In this document: positions 40,815-50,513 of the stretch, piece by piece
Position numbering within the stretch: position 1 is the stretch's first letter
Layout: each line of letters begins with the position of its first letter
Origin: Streptosporangium carneum
GTDB taxonomy: Bacteria; Actinomycetota; Actinomycetes; Streptosporangiales; Streptosporangiaceae
DNA length: 64,000 bases
Reading direction: 5' to 3'
Assembly: GCF_027922005.1 (NCBI RefSeq)
Contig: NZ_BSEV01000001.1
Location: 707,638-771,637 of the forward strand
Made by a program: the position numbers and the translations under genes
The notes under the pieces: model-generated
Database searches by the model: none
The model's input: only the letters and a program-made list of their open reading frames with translations
Told to the model about the DNA's origin: nothing

Positions 40815-43800
40815 TCACCCCTGGGGATCGAGGAAGGTTTCGATCCGGCCGGCGGCGGGCAGCAGCGCAGTCGGCAGGAGCCCGCGGAGTTGCGGATCGA
40901 GGTCGGCCGGGCGGGCCATGCGGGCATGGGCCAGCTGGCGAGTTTCAACGATCACATCGAGCAGCGTGGCCGGGTCGAGCGAACCTCCCGAATCCGGCGG
41001 CACGGCTAGCAGGATCGCCTGCGGGGCGCGGGCCGCCGGGGCATCGAACCCGAATGCGGCAGCCGTGGTGTGTTCGGTATCGGGAATCACCTCGGTCCAC
41101 CGGTCGATCACGGTCGCCGCCACCTGGTCGAGGGTCGGCGGACCATATGCCACCACGAGCCGCTCGGTGTTGGCCGGACCGCTTTGCCAGGGGTCGGTGG
41201 GCTTGGTCGCCCACGCTTGCAGCGGTTGCCTGGCGAGGAACTGATGGACTTCGAGGCGGGCAAGGGCCGGTCGCACTGCCGCGACCACCGTCAGCCATTC
41301 GAGGTCGAGGTCGGCCTGAGCGAAGGACGGCAGGCCGTCGGGCCGTGACAGCAGGGCCAGTTGCCCGGTCGGACACACCAACGCGGTGATTGCCTCCAGC
41401 AGGCCGTCCCGGTCGAGTTGCTGCGCGGAAGGCGCCATCGCGCGCCGTGCCAGCAGCAATTCCCGAGCCATCAGTGGAGAGTTGGTAAGGATGCCCCATC
41501 GGCGGCAGGCCAGCAGCAGCCGCTCCAGCGCCGTCGCGTCGGTGACCGTGCCGAGGAGGTCGGTGAGCACCTCGCTGGTCCTCAGCAGCCGCAGGTATCG
41601 CCCCCGCAGATCGTCTTCAATGCCGCTCGGCCCTGTCGGCTTGCCGGGGCGGGTAGTGATCGCGTCAGGTTCCGCCGGTGAGCGACCCAGCAGGCCAACC
41701 AACCGCACCGCGGCTTCGTAGCGTTCAGAACCGTCGAAGCCGTCGAAGCTGTCGATGTCGCCCAGCGCGTCGGTGGCGAGCCGCTCCAACTCGGTGCGCG
41801 AGAGCGTCAGCGCATCGGCGGGGCCAAGCCCGAGGTCGGCAAGTGTGACCGAGGAAGAGCCAGCTGTCCACACCCAGTCGATGGCCTCACCCGCCTGGGT
41901 GGCCACGAATCTGGCCACGGCAGGGTCGGCGATCTCGATTGGGGACTGCTCGGCCCGCGCGAAGTTGTCGGCGGGCTCGGGCGGGGCGGCGGCGTCGGGG
42001 ATGAGCACCAGCACGCTGGTGGCGACGGCTCGGCCCTGCCGCGGTGTGCGTATGACTTCGAGCTCGGGCGGCCGGGACAGACCCGCGGCAGCGTCCATCG
42101 CGGCGCCTGCCACTGTGGCGCGTCCCTGGGTGACGTGGTGTACGGCTTCGGCGACGAGGAGATCGCCGTAGGCATTCACTGCGGCCCGCAGCTCCTCGAG
42201 CTGGGCGCGCTGCTGGGCAGAGAAGCCCAGCCCAGCCGGGTCGGTGGCGAGAACGGCTAGGCCATCGCACACCCGTCGCCCGGCGTGCTCGGTGCGTAGC
42301 CGGAACTGGTCTCGGAGCTGGTCGACCAAGGCGCGGGAACCGGCGATACGCTCCACTTCACGACCGAGCGCCTCGGCGAGATGAGCACCAAGGCGGACGT
42401 GTTCGCCGATGCGGGCTGCCTCCCGTACGGTACGAGAGGTGAGGTCCATGTGCCATCGGCTCGGTTCAGGGTCGCTGACTGCGCGATCGCGCAGCACGGT
42501 CGCGGTCAGCGCCTGACCTGGGGAGGGAGCGTGCAGCAGTCCGGCGGAGGTGGGGCCGGGGCTGCCCGGGCGGGGCGCGTCCACCCAGCCGTATGCGCCC
42601 AGCACGGGCTCCACACCTGCATCGAGCAGGGTCTGCAAGCGGCGGGTCGGCGGGCCAAGCAGCCAGGGGTCGAGCCGGTAGAGCGCGGTGTCGACGGTGG
42701 CGCGCAGCAGCCGCTCTAGCCGATCCTCGGGTATGTCGGCCAGCTGCTCTATGCTCTTGGCGACCATCTGGAACGCGTGGGCGGCGGGCGTGGCGCCGCT
42801 CACCAGCGCCTGGGTGGTGCGGTTGATCCAGTGCTCGAGCCGACCCGGCTCAGTGAATGGCCGAGCCACCGGCTCTGGACCCGGGGTGGTGTCGCCCAGT
42901 GCCTCGCGGCCGACGTCGCCGATAGCCACCTGCAGGGCCCGGATCACCAACCGCAGCAACAGACTGGCGGGGCGGAACCGTAGGAACGCCTCCTCCAGGA
43001 GCTCGATGGACTGGAACGTCGTCGGGTTCCTGTGGGCGAGTTCGACGAGCTGCTTGAGCACATCTGTGACCGTGCGGTTCGCGGGAAGCTCCGCTGGCAC
43101 CACGAGCGGCAGCGCCAGCGGTCGTGACCTGCCGCGCGCGCCGTAGCGCCGGGTCGGATCGAGACCGAGCTCGGCACTGAGCGGGTGGTCATCACGCCAT
43201 GCCTCATCGAATTCCGTCCAGCTCACGTCGGCGCCAAGCAAAAGCAGCGACAGCCACCAAAGCTCCAGCGGGAATGCGCGCCGGTGGCGGTAGCCGGGAG
43301 CGCTGGGCACATGTCCGATCAGGTCGAGCAGTTCCTCGGCGGAGGCGCCCGCGGCCGTGCCACGGCCTTCGGCTGCGGCCTGCCACTGCTCGCGCAGCAG
43401 CATAAGTGGCCTGATCAGGGCGGCTTCGACATCGTCGGCGTCGGCGATCCAGCGAGACAGTGCCGTCGCCGGGAGCAAACCGTAGGGCTGTGAGCCGACG
43501 CGCAGCACGGGAAACGGCCCCTCGGGAAAGAGCGCCTGGCGCGCCCAGGCGGCGGCTTCTGCGGCGAGTGGCAGGCCCCACACGTCCGTGGCGGCAAAGC
43601 CCCACAGTGCGGGCCACAGTGCCCCGACCATCGCTGTGGAGTCGGAAAAGTGTTGTCCGGGCGGCCCGGGGAGGGCGCCGAGCGCGTCGGGGTCACCCGT
43701 GAGAGCCATGCTGATCGTGCGGTCGTTGTCAGTGGGGAGGGCGTGGAGGAGATCGAACCAGGTGTCGGCGTCCTGGGCCAGGTTTGCGGCGGGGGTGCCG

Positions 43801-44426
43801 TCGACGGAGTTGGTGGCGGTGCCGAGGGCGATCAGGCCGAGCGACCCCGCGTCGCGGTGGTCGCCGAACAGCGTTCTGGGCATGCCTTGTCCGAGGCCGG
43901 TGACGACGAGTAGGTCGATGTCGTCACCGTTGCCGTCAAGCTCAATTTCGCCCGCCAGTCCGGCGAGTTTGGCCTCCTCCCAGTCCTCCCACCACCGCAC
44001 GACTGAGAGATTGTCGGGATCGTAAGGCTCGATGGTGAGCCGGTCGTGATCCACCTGCAGGGTAAGCACGTGCCGAGGTGCTCCACCGCCGGAAGCTAGC
44101 CATACGAGCAGTTCGGTCGGAAAGCTGGATATCCGGGGGAAGACGGGCCTGACCCTGAGCTCACCGGGGTCGATCACCGCCCCTTCTGGCATGTAAGTGC
44201 GAACGAGGAACGCCGCTCGGGGAGCGCCCACCGCCGTGGCGAATTCGTTCCATGCCGCGCGGTCGACCTGTTGAGCGTAACGCTGAAGCGCGGTCATCTC
44301 GGCCTCGGTCGGCCGCGGGTCGTGGCGGGTGAGCCATGGCTCGTCCGGCACGACGCGCAGGCATAGCCGAGATCCGGAGAACCGGGTCTCGATTCTCAGC
44401 GGCAGCAGCACGCCTACCTCGGTCAT
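40815..44426 (-). CDS. Unrecognised large protein (1203 residues) of the DUF6603/M64 operon
   Basis: ATG at 44426 with GAGGAG upstream. No signal peptide; mostly helical with long Ala/Leu-rich segments. Notable parts: VGVLLPLRIETRF at the start, FPVLRVGSQPYGLLPATAL in the middle (about 290), and conserved-looking WLSLLLLGADVSWTEFDEAWRDDHPLS. No enzyme motif is recognised. Its size and its place between two other large proteins suggest a part of a multi-protein assembly; that is inference. Confidence 0.75.
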   Translation of the reverse strand: MTEVGVLLPLRIETRFSGSRLCLRVVPDEPWLTRHDPRPTEAEMTALQRYAQQVDRAAWNEFATAVGAPRAAFLVRTYMPEGAVIDPGELRVRPVFPRISSFPTELLVWLASGGGAPRHVLTLQVDHDRLTIEPYDPDNLSVVRWWEDWEEAKLAGLAGEIELDGNGDDIDLLVVTGLGQGMPRTLFGDHRDAGSLGLIALGTATNSVDGTPAANLAQDADTWFDLLHALPTDNDRTISMALTGDPDALGALPGPPGQHFSDSTAMVGALWPALWGFAATDVWGLPLAAEAAAWARQALFPEGPFPVLRVGSQPYGLLPATALSRWIADADDVEAALIRPLMLLREQWQAAAEGRGTAAGASAEELLDLIGHVPSAPGYRHRRAFPLELWWLSLLLLGADVSWTEFDEAWRDDHPLSAELGLDPTRRYGARGRSRPLALPLVVPAELPANRTVTDVLKQLVELAHRNPTTFQSIELLEEAFLRFRPASLLLRLVIRALQVAIGDVGREALGDTTPGPEPVARPFTEPGRLEHWINRTTQALVSGATPAAHAFQMVAKSIEQLADIPEDRLERLLRATVDTALYRLDPWLLGPPTRRLQTLLDAGVEPVLGAYGWVDAPRPGSPGPTSAGLLHAPSPGQALTATVLRDRAVSDPEPSRWHMDLTSRTVREAARIGEHVRLGAHLAEALGREVERIAGSRALVDQLRDQFRLRTEHAGRRVCDGLAVLATDPAGLGFSAQQRAQLEELRAAVNAYGDLLVAEAVHHVTQGRATVAGAAMDAAAGLSRPPELEVIRTPRQGRAVATSVLVLIPDAAAPPEPADNFARAEQSPIEIADPAVARFVATQAGEAIDWVWTAGSSSVTLADLGLGPADALTLSRTELERLATDALGDIDSFDGFDGSERYEAAVRLVGLLGRSPAEPDAITTRPGKPTGPSGIEDDLRGRYLRLLRTSEVLTDLLGTVTDATALERLLLACRRWGILTNSPLMARELLLARRAMAPSAQQLDRDGLLEAITALVCPTGQLALLSRPDGLPSFAQADLDLEWLTVVAAVRPALARLEVHQFLARQPLQAWATKPTDPWQSGPANTERLVVAYGPPTLDQVAATVIDRWTEVIPDTEHTTAAAFGFDAPAARAPQAILLAVPPDSGGSLDPATLLDVIVETRQLAHARMARPADLDPQLRGLLPTALLPAAGRIETFLDPQG

Positions 44427-44436
44427 CACAGTCTCC

Positions 44437-47145
44437 TCAACTTGTCGGCGGCGGTGATGGTGGGGATGGGCGCTGCGGGGTCAGGCTGTTGCCGGCGATC
44501 AGCACGCGGACCGGCTCGGCGAACGCCTGGTCGGCATACAGCGCGCCGTCGGCGTTGGCGGGGACGGGCTGGCCGTCCCCTGGGATCGGTCCGCCAGGTG
44601 GTTCACCGACGAGTGGTTTGTTGTAGAAGCGGTAGCCCGTGGGAGGCTCCTCCAGCACGACCCAGTGGGTTTCAATCTGGTCGGGCTGGAACCCCTGGAA
44701 ACCGAAGAACGTGACGTCGGCACCGATGCGACCCTGAAAGCTCGGCAGCACGCGGGCCGCGTCGTCTGGCGGGTCAAGGTCGAAGCGGACCTGCCCGGCG
44801 TGCTTGGCGGACACCAGGTACAAGAGGGTCTTGGGGTAGCGGAGGAAGAGCTGCCCGCGGAAGACGAGCACCAGGTCGGTGCCGGAGGCCCCACCGGGGC
44901 GGTGGGCTGCGGCGCCGAGGTCGCTCGCGTCCGGCCAGTTGGCCACGCCGATGATGTCGTCGATCCGCTCTCCGCTGCCGGTGTTCGCGCGCTCCCAGAA
45001 CACCCGCAACGGGGTGCATCCCGCGGCGACTGGCATGTTGCGCCAGCGCAGCTCGGTGAGGAGCTGGGTGTTGTAGCCGAGAAGGAAGGCATCGGTGAAG
45101 ACCGGATTAGTCTCCAGCGCGATGACGGTGTTGTCCTTCAGCTCGCCGACGCCGGGCAGCAGCCACTCGGCGAAGTTGTCGTTCAAGTCGCGCCAGACCG
45201 GCCGGGGAAGCCCGACGCATACTTCGGGCGGGGTCAACGGCTGGCTCGGGTCGAGGCCGTCGATCGTGCCCAGCACGCGCACGCGCGCCGGGGCGTCCTC
45301 GGCGGTGGGGTCGAAAAGCGGGACGACACTGTCGGCGAGGGATTCCAGGTCGACCAGTCGGCAGTCCGACTCCGGGATGTCCTCTTCCAGGGCCCTGATC
45401 AGTCTGATCAGGTCCGCGAGATTTTCGCGCGGGTCGGGGAAGGTTGCCAGCACCTCCGCCAGCCGCCTGCGCATCGCCTCGACGGCCCTCTCATCACCGG
45501 CGTCGACTCGGGTGGCGGCCGTGAGCGTCTCGATGGCCCGTCCCCACGCCAGATCCAGGCGCCCACCGCCGGCCGCGTCCAGCAGCCTTTGTCGCAGCGT
45601 GGTGCTCTGGCTGCGTAGTGGCGACGGCACGCCGGACAAGTCGAGGCGCCCCAGGCCGTTCACCGCTCCGGTCGGGTCGATCTCACCGGAGAGGCTGGCT
45701 TGCCAACGGCGCTCATCGAAGTCGGAGACACCGAGCCGCTGGAACGACGGTACGCCGTCTTGCGAGGGCTGGGCGTCTTGCCGGCAGCGGTTGGCCGCCT
45801 TGAGCACCTCTGCCGGATCGGCGCTGCCCTGGGCGGCCAGTGCCGTACGAGCGGGGCCCAGCCGCAGCGCGCGGCGCACCGCTGTGGAGAACACGCCGCG
45901 GGGCAGGGCCCGCCCAGGGGCGGTGGCGAGGTCGGCCACCGGGCCATCCGGGGTGACTACGCGGCGCAGCGCCGGGCCGAGCAGCCACAACCGACGCAGC
46001 GCGTCAGAGGGCAGGCGTTTCGCCCACAATGCCCCCGAGGCGGCCAGCCCCAGTGACAGATACGCCAGGCGCTGCGCGGCCACTGCTTGCGCGCCCGCGT
46101 GCTCGCGCGCCTCCTCAACCAGGGTCTCCTGCAACCGGATGCCGAGCTCTAAGCCGAGGCCGGCGGCGCCCCGGTGACGCGGATCGCCATTGAGAGTCCG
46201 GCTCCAGGTGCTGAGCTGGCCGCCCCAGGCCTCGCCGTACCCGGGTGGGCCGATCACCGGACGGTCCAGGGGGTCGGGATCCGGGGTGATGCGCTCGACC
46301 AGGTCGGAGGCGACGTCGGAATCCAGGGCATCGTCGGATGACCTGACTGGAGCCAGCGCGCCACGGATCTTCAAGGCGGTGTCGAGGCCGTAGGGATAGA
46401 GCGCCGGTGCGCGGCCCGTCTCCGGGTCGGCGTCCCCAGGCCGCAGCCGCTCCGCCAAGATGGGGAAGCTACCCGCCGGCGTCGCGGTACGAAACCGCCA
46501 GGTGTCGAAGACCGGCAGCGTCACCGGCGCGCTGCCGTCCCACGCCGTGACGATCTGGCTGCCGGCCTGCCGATAGGTCGGCACCAACACGGCGACATAG
46601 GCCAGGCCACCGGTCAGCGGCCGCCGAGACAGCAAACGGGCGATGCGGTGGCCGTCCGCGTGCTGCACGTGGGCGAACGGGCAGATCGCGGACGGCCCGG
46701 CCAGCGTGTGCAGCGCCTGTACGGTGGCCCCGAGTGTGACCTGTTGCCCGGTGACGGTCAGCTCGTCTTCGGTACCGACGACGAGGGCCAGCCACGTGTG
46801 CAGGTTCCCGGTCCCGTCCGGCGGGTTGCTCGCGGGGGTGTAGCGCCAGGGCAACGCCGGGTCGGCCAATTCGATGTGGGAGCACTTGTCGGTCTCGGCA
46901 TCGATCGCACCGGGCGCCGGATACCGGCCCACGATCGCGCCGGGTTTGAGACCGACGACGTCCTGCGGACCGGTCAGGAGGAATCGCACGTCGCCAGCGG
47001 CGGTGTTGGTGATCGTCACGTCGTCGGGGCCGCGCCCGGTCAGCGTGACGCTCGTGCTCACGAGAAGGCGCCCCTGCTCGGTTCCGGTCACCAGATCGGC
47101 GACGCGTTCGCGTGTCCAGCTGAGGAACGTCAAGCTCGAGGGCAC
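44437..47145 (-). CDS. Unrecognised large protein (902 residues) of the DUF6603/M64 operon
   Basis: GTG start at 47145 with GAGGAG. The first 200 residues are beta-rich (SLTFLSWTRERVADLV, LTGPQDVVGLKPGAIVGRYPAPGAIDAETDKCSHIEL); the middle is helical and Arg/Ala-rich; the last 250 hold LGYNTQLLTELRWRNMPVAAGCTPLRVFWE and DLVLVFRGQLFLRYPKTLLYLVSAKHAGQ. No membrane segment or signal peptide. Not assignable to a known function. Eleven bases separate it from the next gene. Confidence 0.75.
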   Translation of the reverse strand: MPSSLTFLSWTRERVADLVTGTEQGRLLVSTSVTLTGRGPDDVTITNTAAGDVRFLLTGPQDVVGLKPGAIVGRYPAPGAIDAETDKCSHIELADPALPWRYTPASNPPDGTGNLHTWLALVVGTEDELTVTGQQVTLGATVQALHTLAGPSAICPFAHVQHADGHRIARLLSRRPLTGGLAYVAVLVPTYRQAGSQIVTAWDGSAPVTLPVFDTWRFRTATPAGSFPILAERLRPGDADPETGRAPALYPYGLDTALKIRGALAPVRSSDDALDSDVASDLVERITPDPDPLDRPVIGPPGYGEAWGGQLSTWSRTLNGDPRHRGAAGLGLELGIRLQETLVEEAREHAGAQAVAAQRLAYLSLGLAASGALWAKRLPSDALRRLWLLGPALRRVVTPDGPVADLATAPGRALPRGVFSTAVRRALRLGPARTALAAQGSADPAEVLKAANRCRQDAQPSQDGVPSFQRLGVSDFDERRWQASLSGEIDPTGAVNGLGRLDLSGVPSPLRSQSTTLRQRLLDAAGGGRLDLAWGRAIETLTAATRVDAGDERAVEAMRRRLAEVLATFPDPRENLADLIRLIRALEEDIPESDCRLVDLESLADSVVPLFDPTAEDAPARVRVLGTIDGLDPSQPLTPPEVCVGLPRPVWRDLNDNFAEWLLPGVGELKDNTVIALETNPVFTDAFLLGYNTQLLTELRWRNMPVAAGCTPLRVFWERANTGSGERIDDIIGVANWPDASDLGAAAHRPGGASGTDLVLVFRGQLFLRYPKTLLYLVSAKHAGQVRFDLDPPDDAARVLPSFQGRIGADVTFFGFQGFQPDQIETHWVVLEEPPTGYRFYNKPLVGEPPGGPIPGDGQPVPANADGALYADQAFAEPVRVLIAGNSLTPQRPSPPSPPPTS

Positions 47146-47156
47146 GGCAATCTCCT

Positions 47157-50100
47157 CTAAAAACTGATCCGCGACACGTGATCGGATGCGGGCAGAGCCG
47201 CTGCGCCGACCCCGGCGGCAGTGAGCTGGTGGGCCTGGCTTTCGCTGATGTCGTCGACCCGTACGGCGCCATCACCGCTGCGGACCTGCCATCGCTCGTC
47301 GGCGACGGCGATCGCGGCATCGACGGGTTCACGTGCCAGGTGCCCGGTACGGTTTCCGACGGCGTTGACCAGCCAGCCCGGTACGGGGAACGCGAAACCC
47401 GTCACCGGCTCGGTCTGTGGCAGTCGGATCTGCTGCACCTGCACATCAAGGACGCGGGTCGAGCCCTCGGCCAGCCCGGCGACGCCAAGTTTCACCCCAC
47501 CGTCGAGGCGCTCGAAGGCCTTGCGGTTGAGCGCGTCTGCGTCGGACAGCTCGGCGAAACTCCCGGGCGCGAACCAGTCGACAGCACTGCCGGTCACGGC
47601 CGTGCCTCTGGCGCTGACGGTCTCAGGCTGGCTCAGCGGTGAGCCCTCAAAGCGCTGGAGCAGCAGGTTGAGCGGAGCTCTGGACTGGGTCCACAAGATC
47701 TGCCCGAGCGGGGAGAAAACCGGCAACGCCAGCCCAGAGGCGGGCTCGACCACAGCGAAACGATCCTCGCCGCCCTCCACCGACAGGTTGGACGGCTTGA
47801 CGAGCTCCCTTGCGAGCTCGAGGACGGCGCTGGCCACAGGGCTGGCTACGGGCCGCGCCTGCGAGCCGATACTGAAGGAATCCTCCCAGCAGATGTCGAA
47901 AAACAAGATCTCGATGCAGAATCTGCCGTGGAAGGTGATCGGGCCGGGGCCGGACAGTTCTCCTCTGAGCGACACCCCCGCCAGGTTTCTGCGCCCAAAC
48001 CGGACCCGAAACGAGGCCCTGAAGTCGATCTGGAAGAAGAACGGCTCAAAGCGGATCAGCGCATCGAAACCGAGGAAGCCCCGGGCGGTGATCGATCCTG
48101 AGTTGATCGCCACCTCCACCGAGGCGCCGAGCTGGAGGGTGTTCGTGGTGATCGCGAAGTAGCCCTCGAAGCGCAGGTACAGAAAATCGCCGGGGCTGCC
48201 TCGGGTCATGGCCACGCGGGTGAGCGAGGGCGGCATCACCAGCGGAGCGGGAGAGTAGGCGGGGTGGAGACCACCCACCGAGAGCAGTGCGTAGGGCTGG
48301 TCACCCCAGCTGAGCCGAAACGCTGCCCCGCCGGCCAGTTCCAGCACCTCCATGAGAGTGCTATCGATCAACACCGCGTCGAACTCGAGCACCTTCTTGG
48401 CGACGTCGAGCAGGCCGATGATGTTGAGGCGGATCTTCAGCAGCGGGCCGTTGCCTAAGGGGTTGGCGATCGTCGCGCGCGCCGACCCCAGCACCATGAT
48501 CTTGGTAGGTCCAGGCAGCTCAATAAAGATCCCGAGGTCGAAGTGGACCAACTCGACCCACGAGAGCTGGAGTGTCGGCCCCACCATGATCACGCCTGCG
48601 GCGCGGGGGAAGACCGTGTCGAGCTCTCGGTTCAGGGCGGCCGCGTTGCCGATCGGGTCTTCGGGGGCGAGGATGCGCCGGGCCGCGCCGGAGGCGATCC
48701 TGGCTCGCAGAACATCGACATCGATGCGCCGATTCAGCGCAAGCAGGCCACCCACCGACGACAGAGTGAAACCGAAGCCCAACTGGACCGGCGGAAAGGA
48801 TGCCCGCAGCACGACCAGCAGCGCAAAACCGCCACCGGGCAGCTTGGTATCGAGCAGAGCCAGGGCGTCGACGCCGATGTCGCCGATGCCGACCTGAAAG
48901 TCTCCGGCGTAACGGCCCGCGTCCTGGTCGAAGGCGATGAACCCGCCGCCCTTCACCGGACCGGCCTCGATCGCCAGGCCCAGCCCGCGCGGCGCCAGGA
49001 ACCGCACCCCGATCGCCGCCACACCGAGATCGAAGGTGCCGGGCGGCGGCGGGCCTTCGCGCCCGCCGCGCAACAGCAGGTCGGCTCCAGTACCGACGCC
49101 CTCGACGGAGGCGGTGAACGGCCCGAGCGTCACCTGGCCGGTGAGCCGGGCCTCGACCGTGACCGTGGGCGTGGTGCCCGCGACGAACAGCAGCGCGAGG
49201 TCAAGCCGGTCCAGCCGGGCCGGGCCCAGTTCCACCTCGAGAGGAACGGCGACTGCCAGACCCGCCCCGCCGCGGAAAGTCAGTCCTTCCTCCTGGGTCC
49301 AACGCACCCCGAGGTCGAACTCCATCTGGAGGTTTTCGGGCAACAGGGAGGCGAGGAAGCCATCCGCATCGGCGAGTGAGACGACGAACTTTCCCTCACG
49401 CACTCGGGCATCGACGATGAGATCGGCCCGCACACCGTCCGCCCTGGCTGCGAACTTCGCCCCGACGGCTGCCTGCAGCGCTTCCGCGGTGAGCCGAGTG
49501 CCGCCCACCTCACCAAAGATCAGCAGCGCCTGGCCGGGCGAGGCGAGGCGGGCGGCACTGAGGATGATCTCGCCCTTGACAGCACCGACCAGCGTGATCG
49601 CCTCCACCGTCCCCGGCGGATGCAGCCGCAGGCCGTCGCCGACATCCAGCGTGCCGGACGTGCTCAACCGGACCTGCCAGGCAGCGTCAGGCGGGGAAAG
49701 CACCACATCGGCCTCGGGCAGCGAGGCAATCCCTATGGACAGGTCGAGTGCGGTCGGCAGCGTGCCCTGGCTGTCCGGTGCGAGGTCGAACAGCACGACG
49801 CGCAGCTCGGGCACGGCCGGGTTGAACGCGGCCGGCATACGCACCGCGTCCAGCAGCGCCCTGAGCCGCTCCAGCACCAGCAGTGCGTCCAACGGGGCGG
49901 TCGGCGAACCCCACCCGTACACCTCCCGCAGCAGTGTGGCCGGGTCGCTGAGGAACGTCCCCACGCGGTCGAAGTGCAGCTCGCGGTGGGTTCCGGCGGG
50001 ACGGTCGGCGGTAGCGGGGATGGACGTGTTCTCGGCGAGCCCGAGCAGGGTGAGCGTGCGGGCGAGGATCGGCCGATGACCCTCCACGAACCCGACGACG

Positions 50101-50513
50101 ATGTAATCGAGGAGCCGCTCGGGCAGGTGCTCGATGATCGCGCGCACTTCCCCGGCGAAGCCGCCCAAATCCGCCGGATAGGCGTTCCTCACCCGCTCGG
50201 CCAGCGCCTTCACCTTGAAGAAGGCATCCTTCACCAGGGGTACGAGCTCCTGAACCGCCGCCCTGATCGCACCGGCATTGCCGTCGCCGATCGCGTCGAT
50301 CAGCGGCTGGACCTTCGGTGCTACGGCGGCGACCGCGGCCGCCGCCGCCGGCACCTCCGGAGCGGTCTCGACCGCGGCGCGTACCTCGGGCGGCAGCGGC
50401 AGACCCAACTCCTCAAAGAACTGAACCGCCGCCGCCGGGCTGGCCAGTCGCTGCTGCACCGGCTCCAGCGCATGAGCCAGCACCAGCGCCAGGCCCTCCA
50501 CCGTTCCGGCCAT
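47157..50513 (-). CDS. DUF6603-domain protein (1118 residues)
   Basis: ATG at 50513 overlapping the M64 stop (TGATG). The N-terminal 230 residues are helical. From about 230 to 900 the protein is a long run of amphipathic beta-strands with Gly-rich turns: GGFIAFDQDAGRYAGDFQVGIGDIGVDALALLDTKLPGGGFALLVVLRASFPPVQLGFGFTLSSVGGLLALNRRIDVDVLRARI is the DUF6603 hallmark. The strand pattern resembles an extended beta-helix, beta-barrel or lipid-transfer-like tube. No signal peptide. Function of the family is unknown to me. Confidence 0.82.
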   Translation of the reverse strand: MAGTVEGLALVLAHALEPVQQRLASPAAAVQFFEELGLPLPPEVRAAVETAPEVPAAAAAVAAVAPKVQPLIDAIGDGNAGAIRAAVQELVPLVKDAFFKVKALAERVRNAYPADLGGFAGEVRAIIEHLPERLLDYIVVGFVEGHRPILARTLTLLGLAENTSIPATADRPAGTHRELHFDRVGTFLSDPATLLREVYGWGSPTAPLDALLVLERLRALLDAVRMPAAFNPAVPELRVVLFDLAPDSQGTLPTALDLSIGIASLPEADVVLSPPDAAWQVRLSTSGTLDVGDGLRLHPPGTVEAITLVGAVKGEIILSAARLASPGQALLIFGEVGGTRLTAEALQAAVGAKFAARADGVRADLIVDARVREGKFVVSLADADGFLASLLPENLQMEFDLGVRWTQEEGLTFRGGAGLAVAVPLEVELGPARLDRLDLALLFVAGTTPTVTVEARLTGQVTLGPFTASVEGVGTGADLLLRGGREGPPPPGTFDLGVAAIGVRFLAPRGLGLAIEAGPVKGGGFIAFDQDAGRYAGDFQVGIGDIGVDALALLDTKLPGGGFALLVVLRASFPPVQLGFGFTLSSVGGLLALNRRIDVDVLRARIASGAARRILAPEDPIGNAAALNRELDTVFPRAAGVIMVGPTLQLSWVELVHFDLGIFIELPGPTKIMVLGSARATIANPLGNGPLLKIRLNIIGLLDVAKKVLEFDAVLIDSTLMEVLELAGGAAFRLSWGDQPYALLSVGGLHPAYSPAPLVMPPSLTRVAMTRGSPGDFLYLRFEGYFAITTNTLQLGASVEVAINSGSITARGFLGFDALIRFEPFFFQIDFRASFRVRFGRRNLAGVSLRGELSGPGPITFHGRFCIEILFFDICWEDSFSIGSQARPVASPVASAVLELARELVKPSNLSVEGGEDRFAVVEPASGLALPVFSPLGQILWTQSRAPLNLLLQRFEGSPLSQPETVSARGTAVTGSAVDWFAPGSFAELSDADALNRKAFERLDGGVKLGVAGLAEGSTRVLDVQVQQIRLPQTEPVTGFAFPVPGWLVNAVGNRTGHLAREPVDAAIAVADERWQVRSGDGAVRVDDISESQAHQLTAAGVGAAALPASDHVSRISF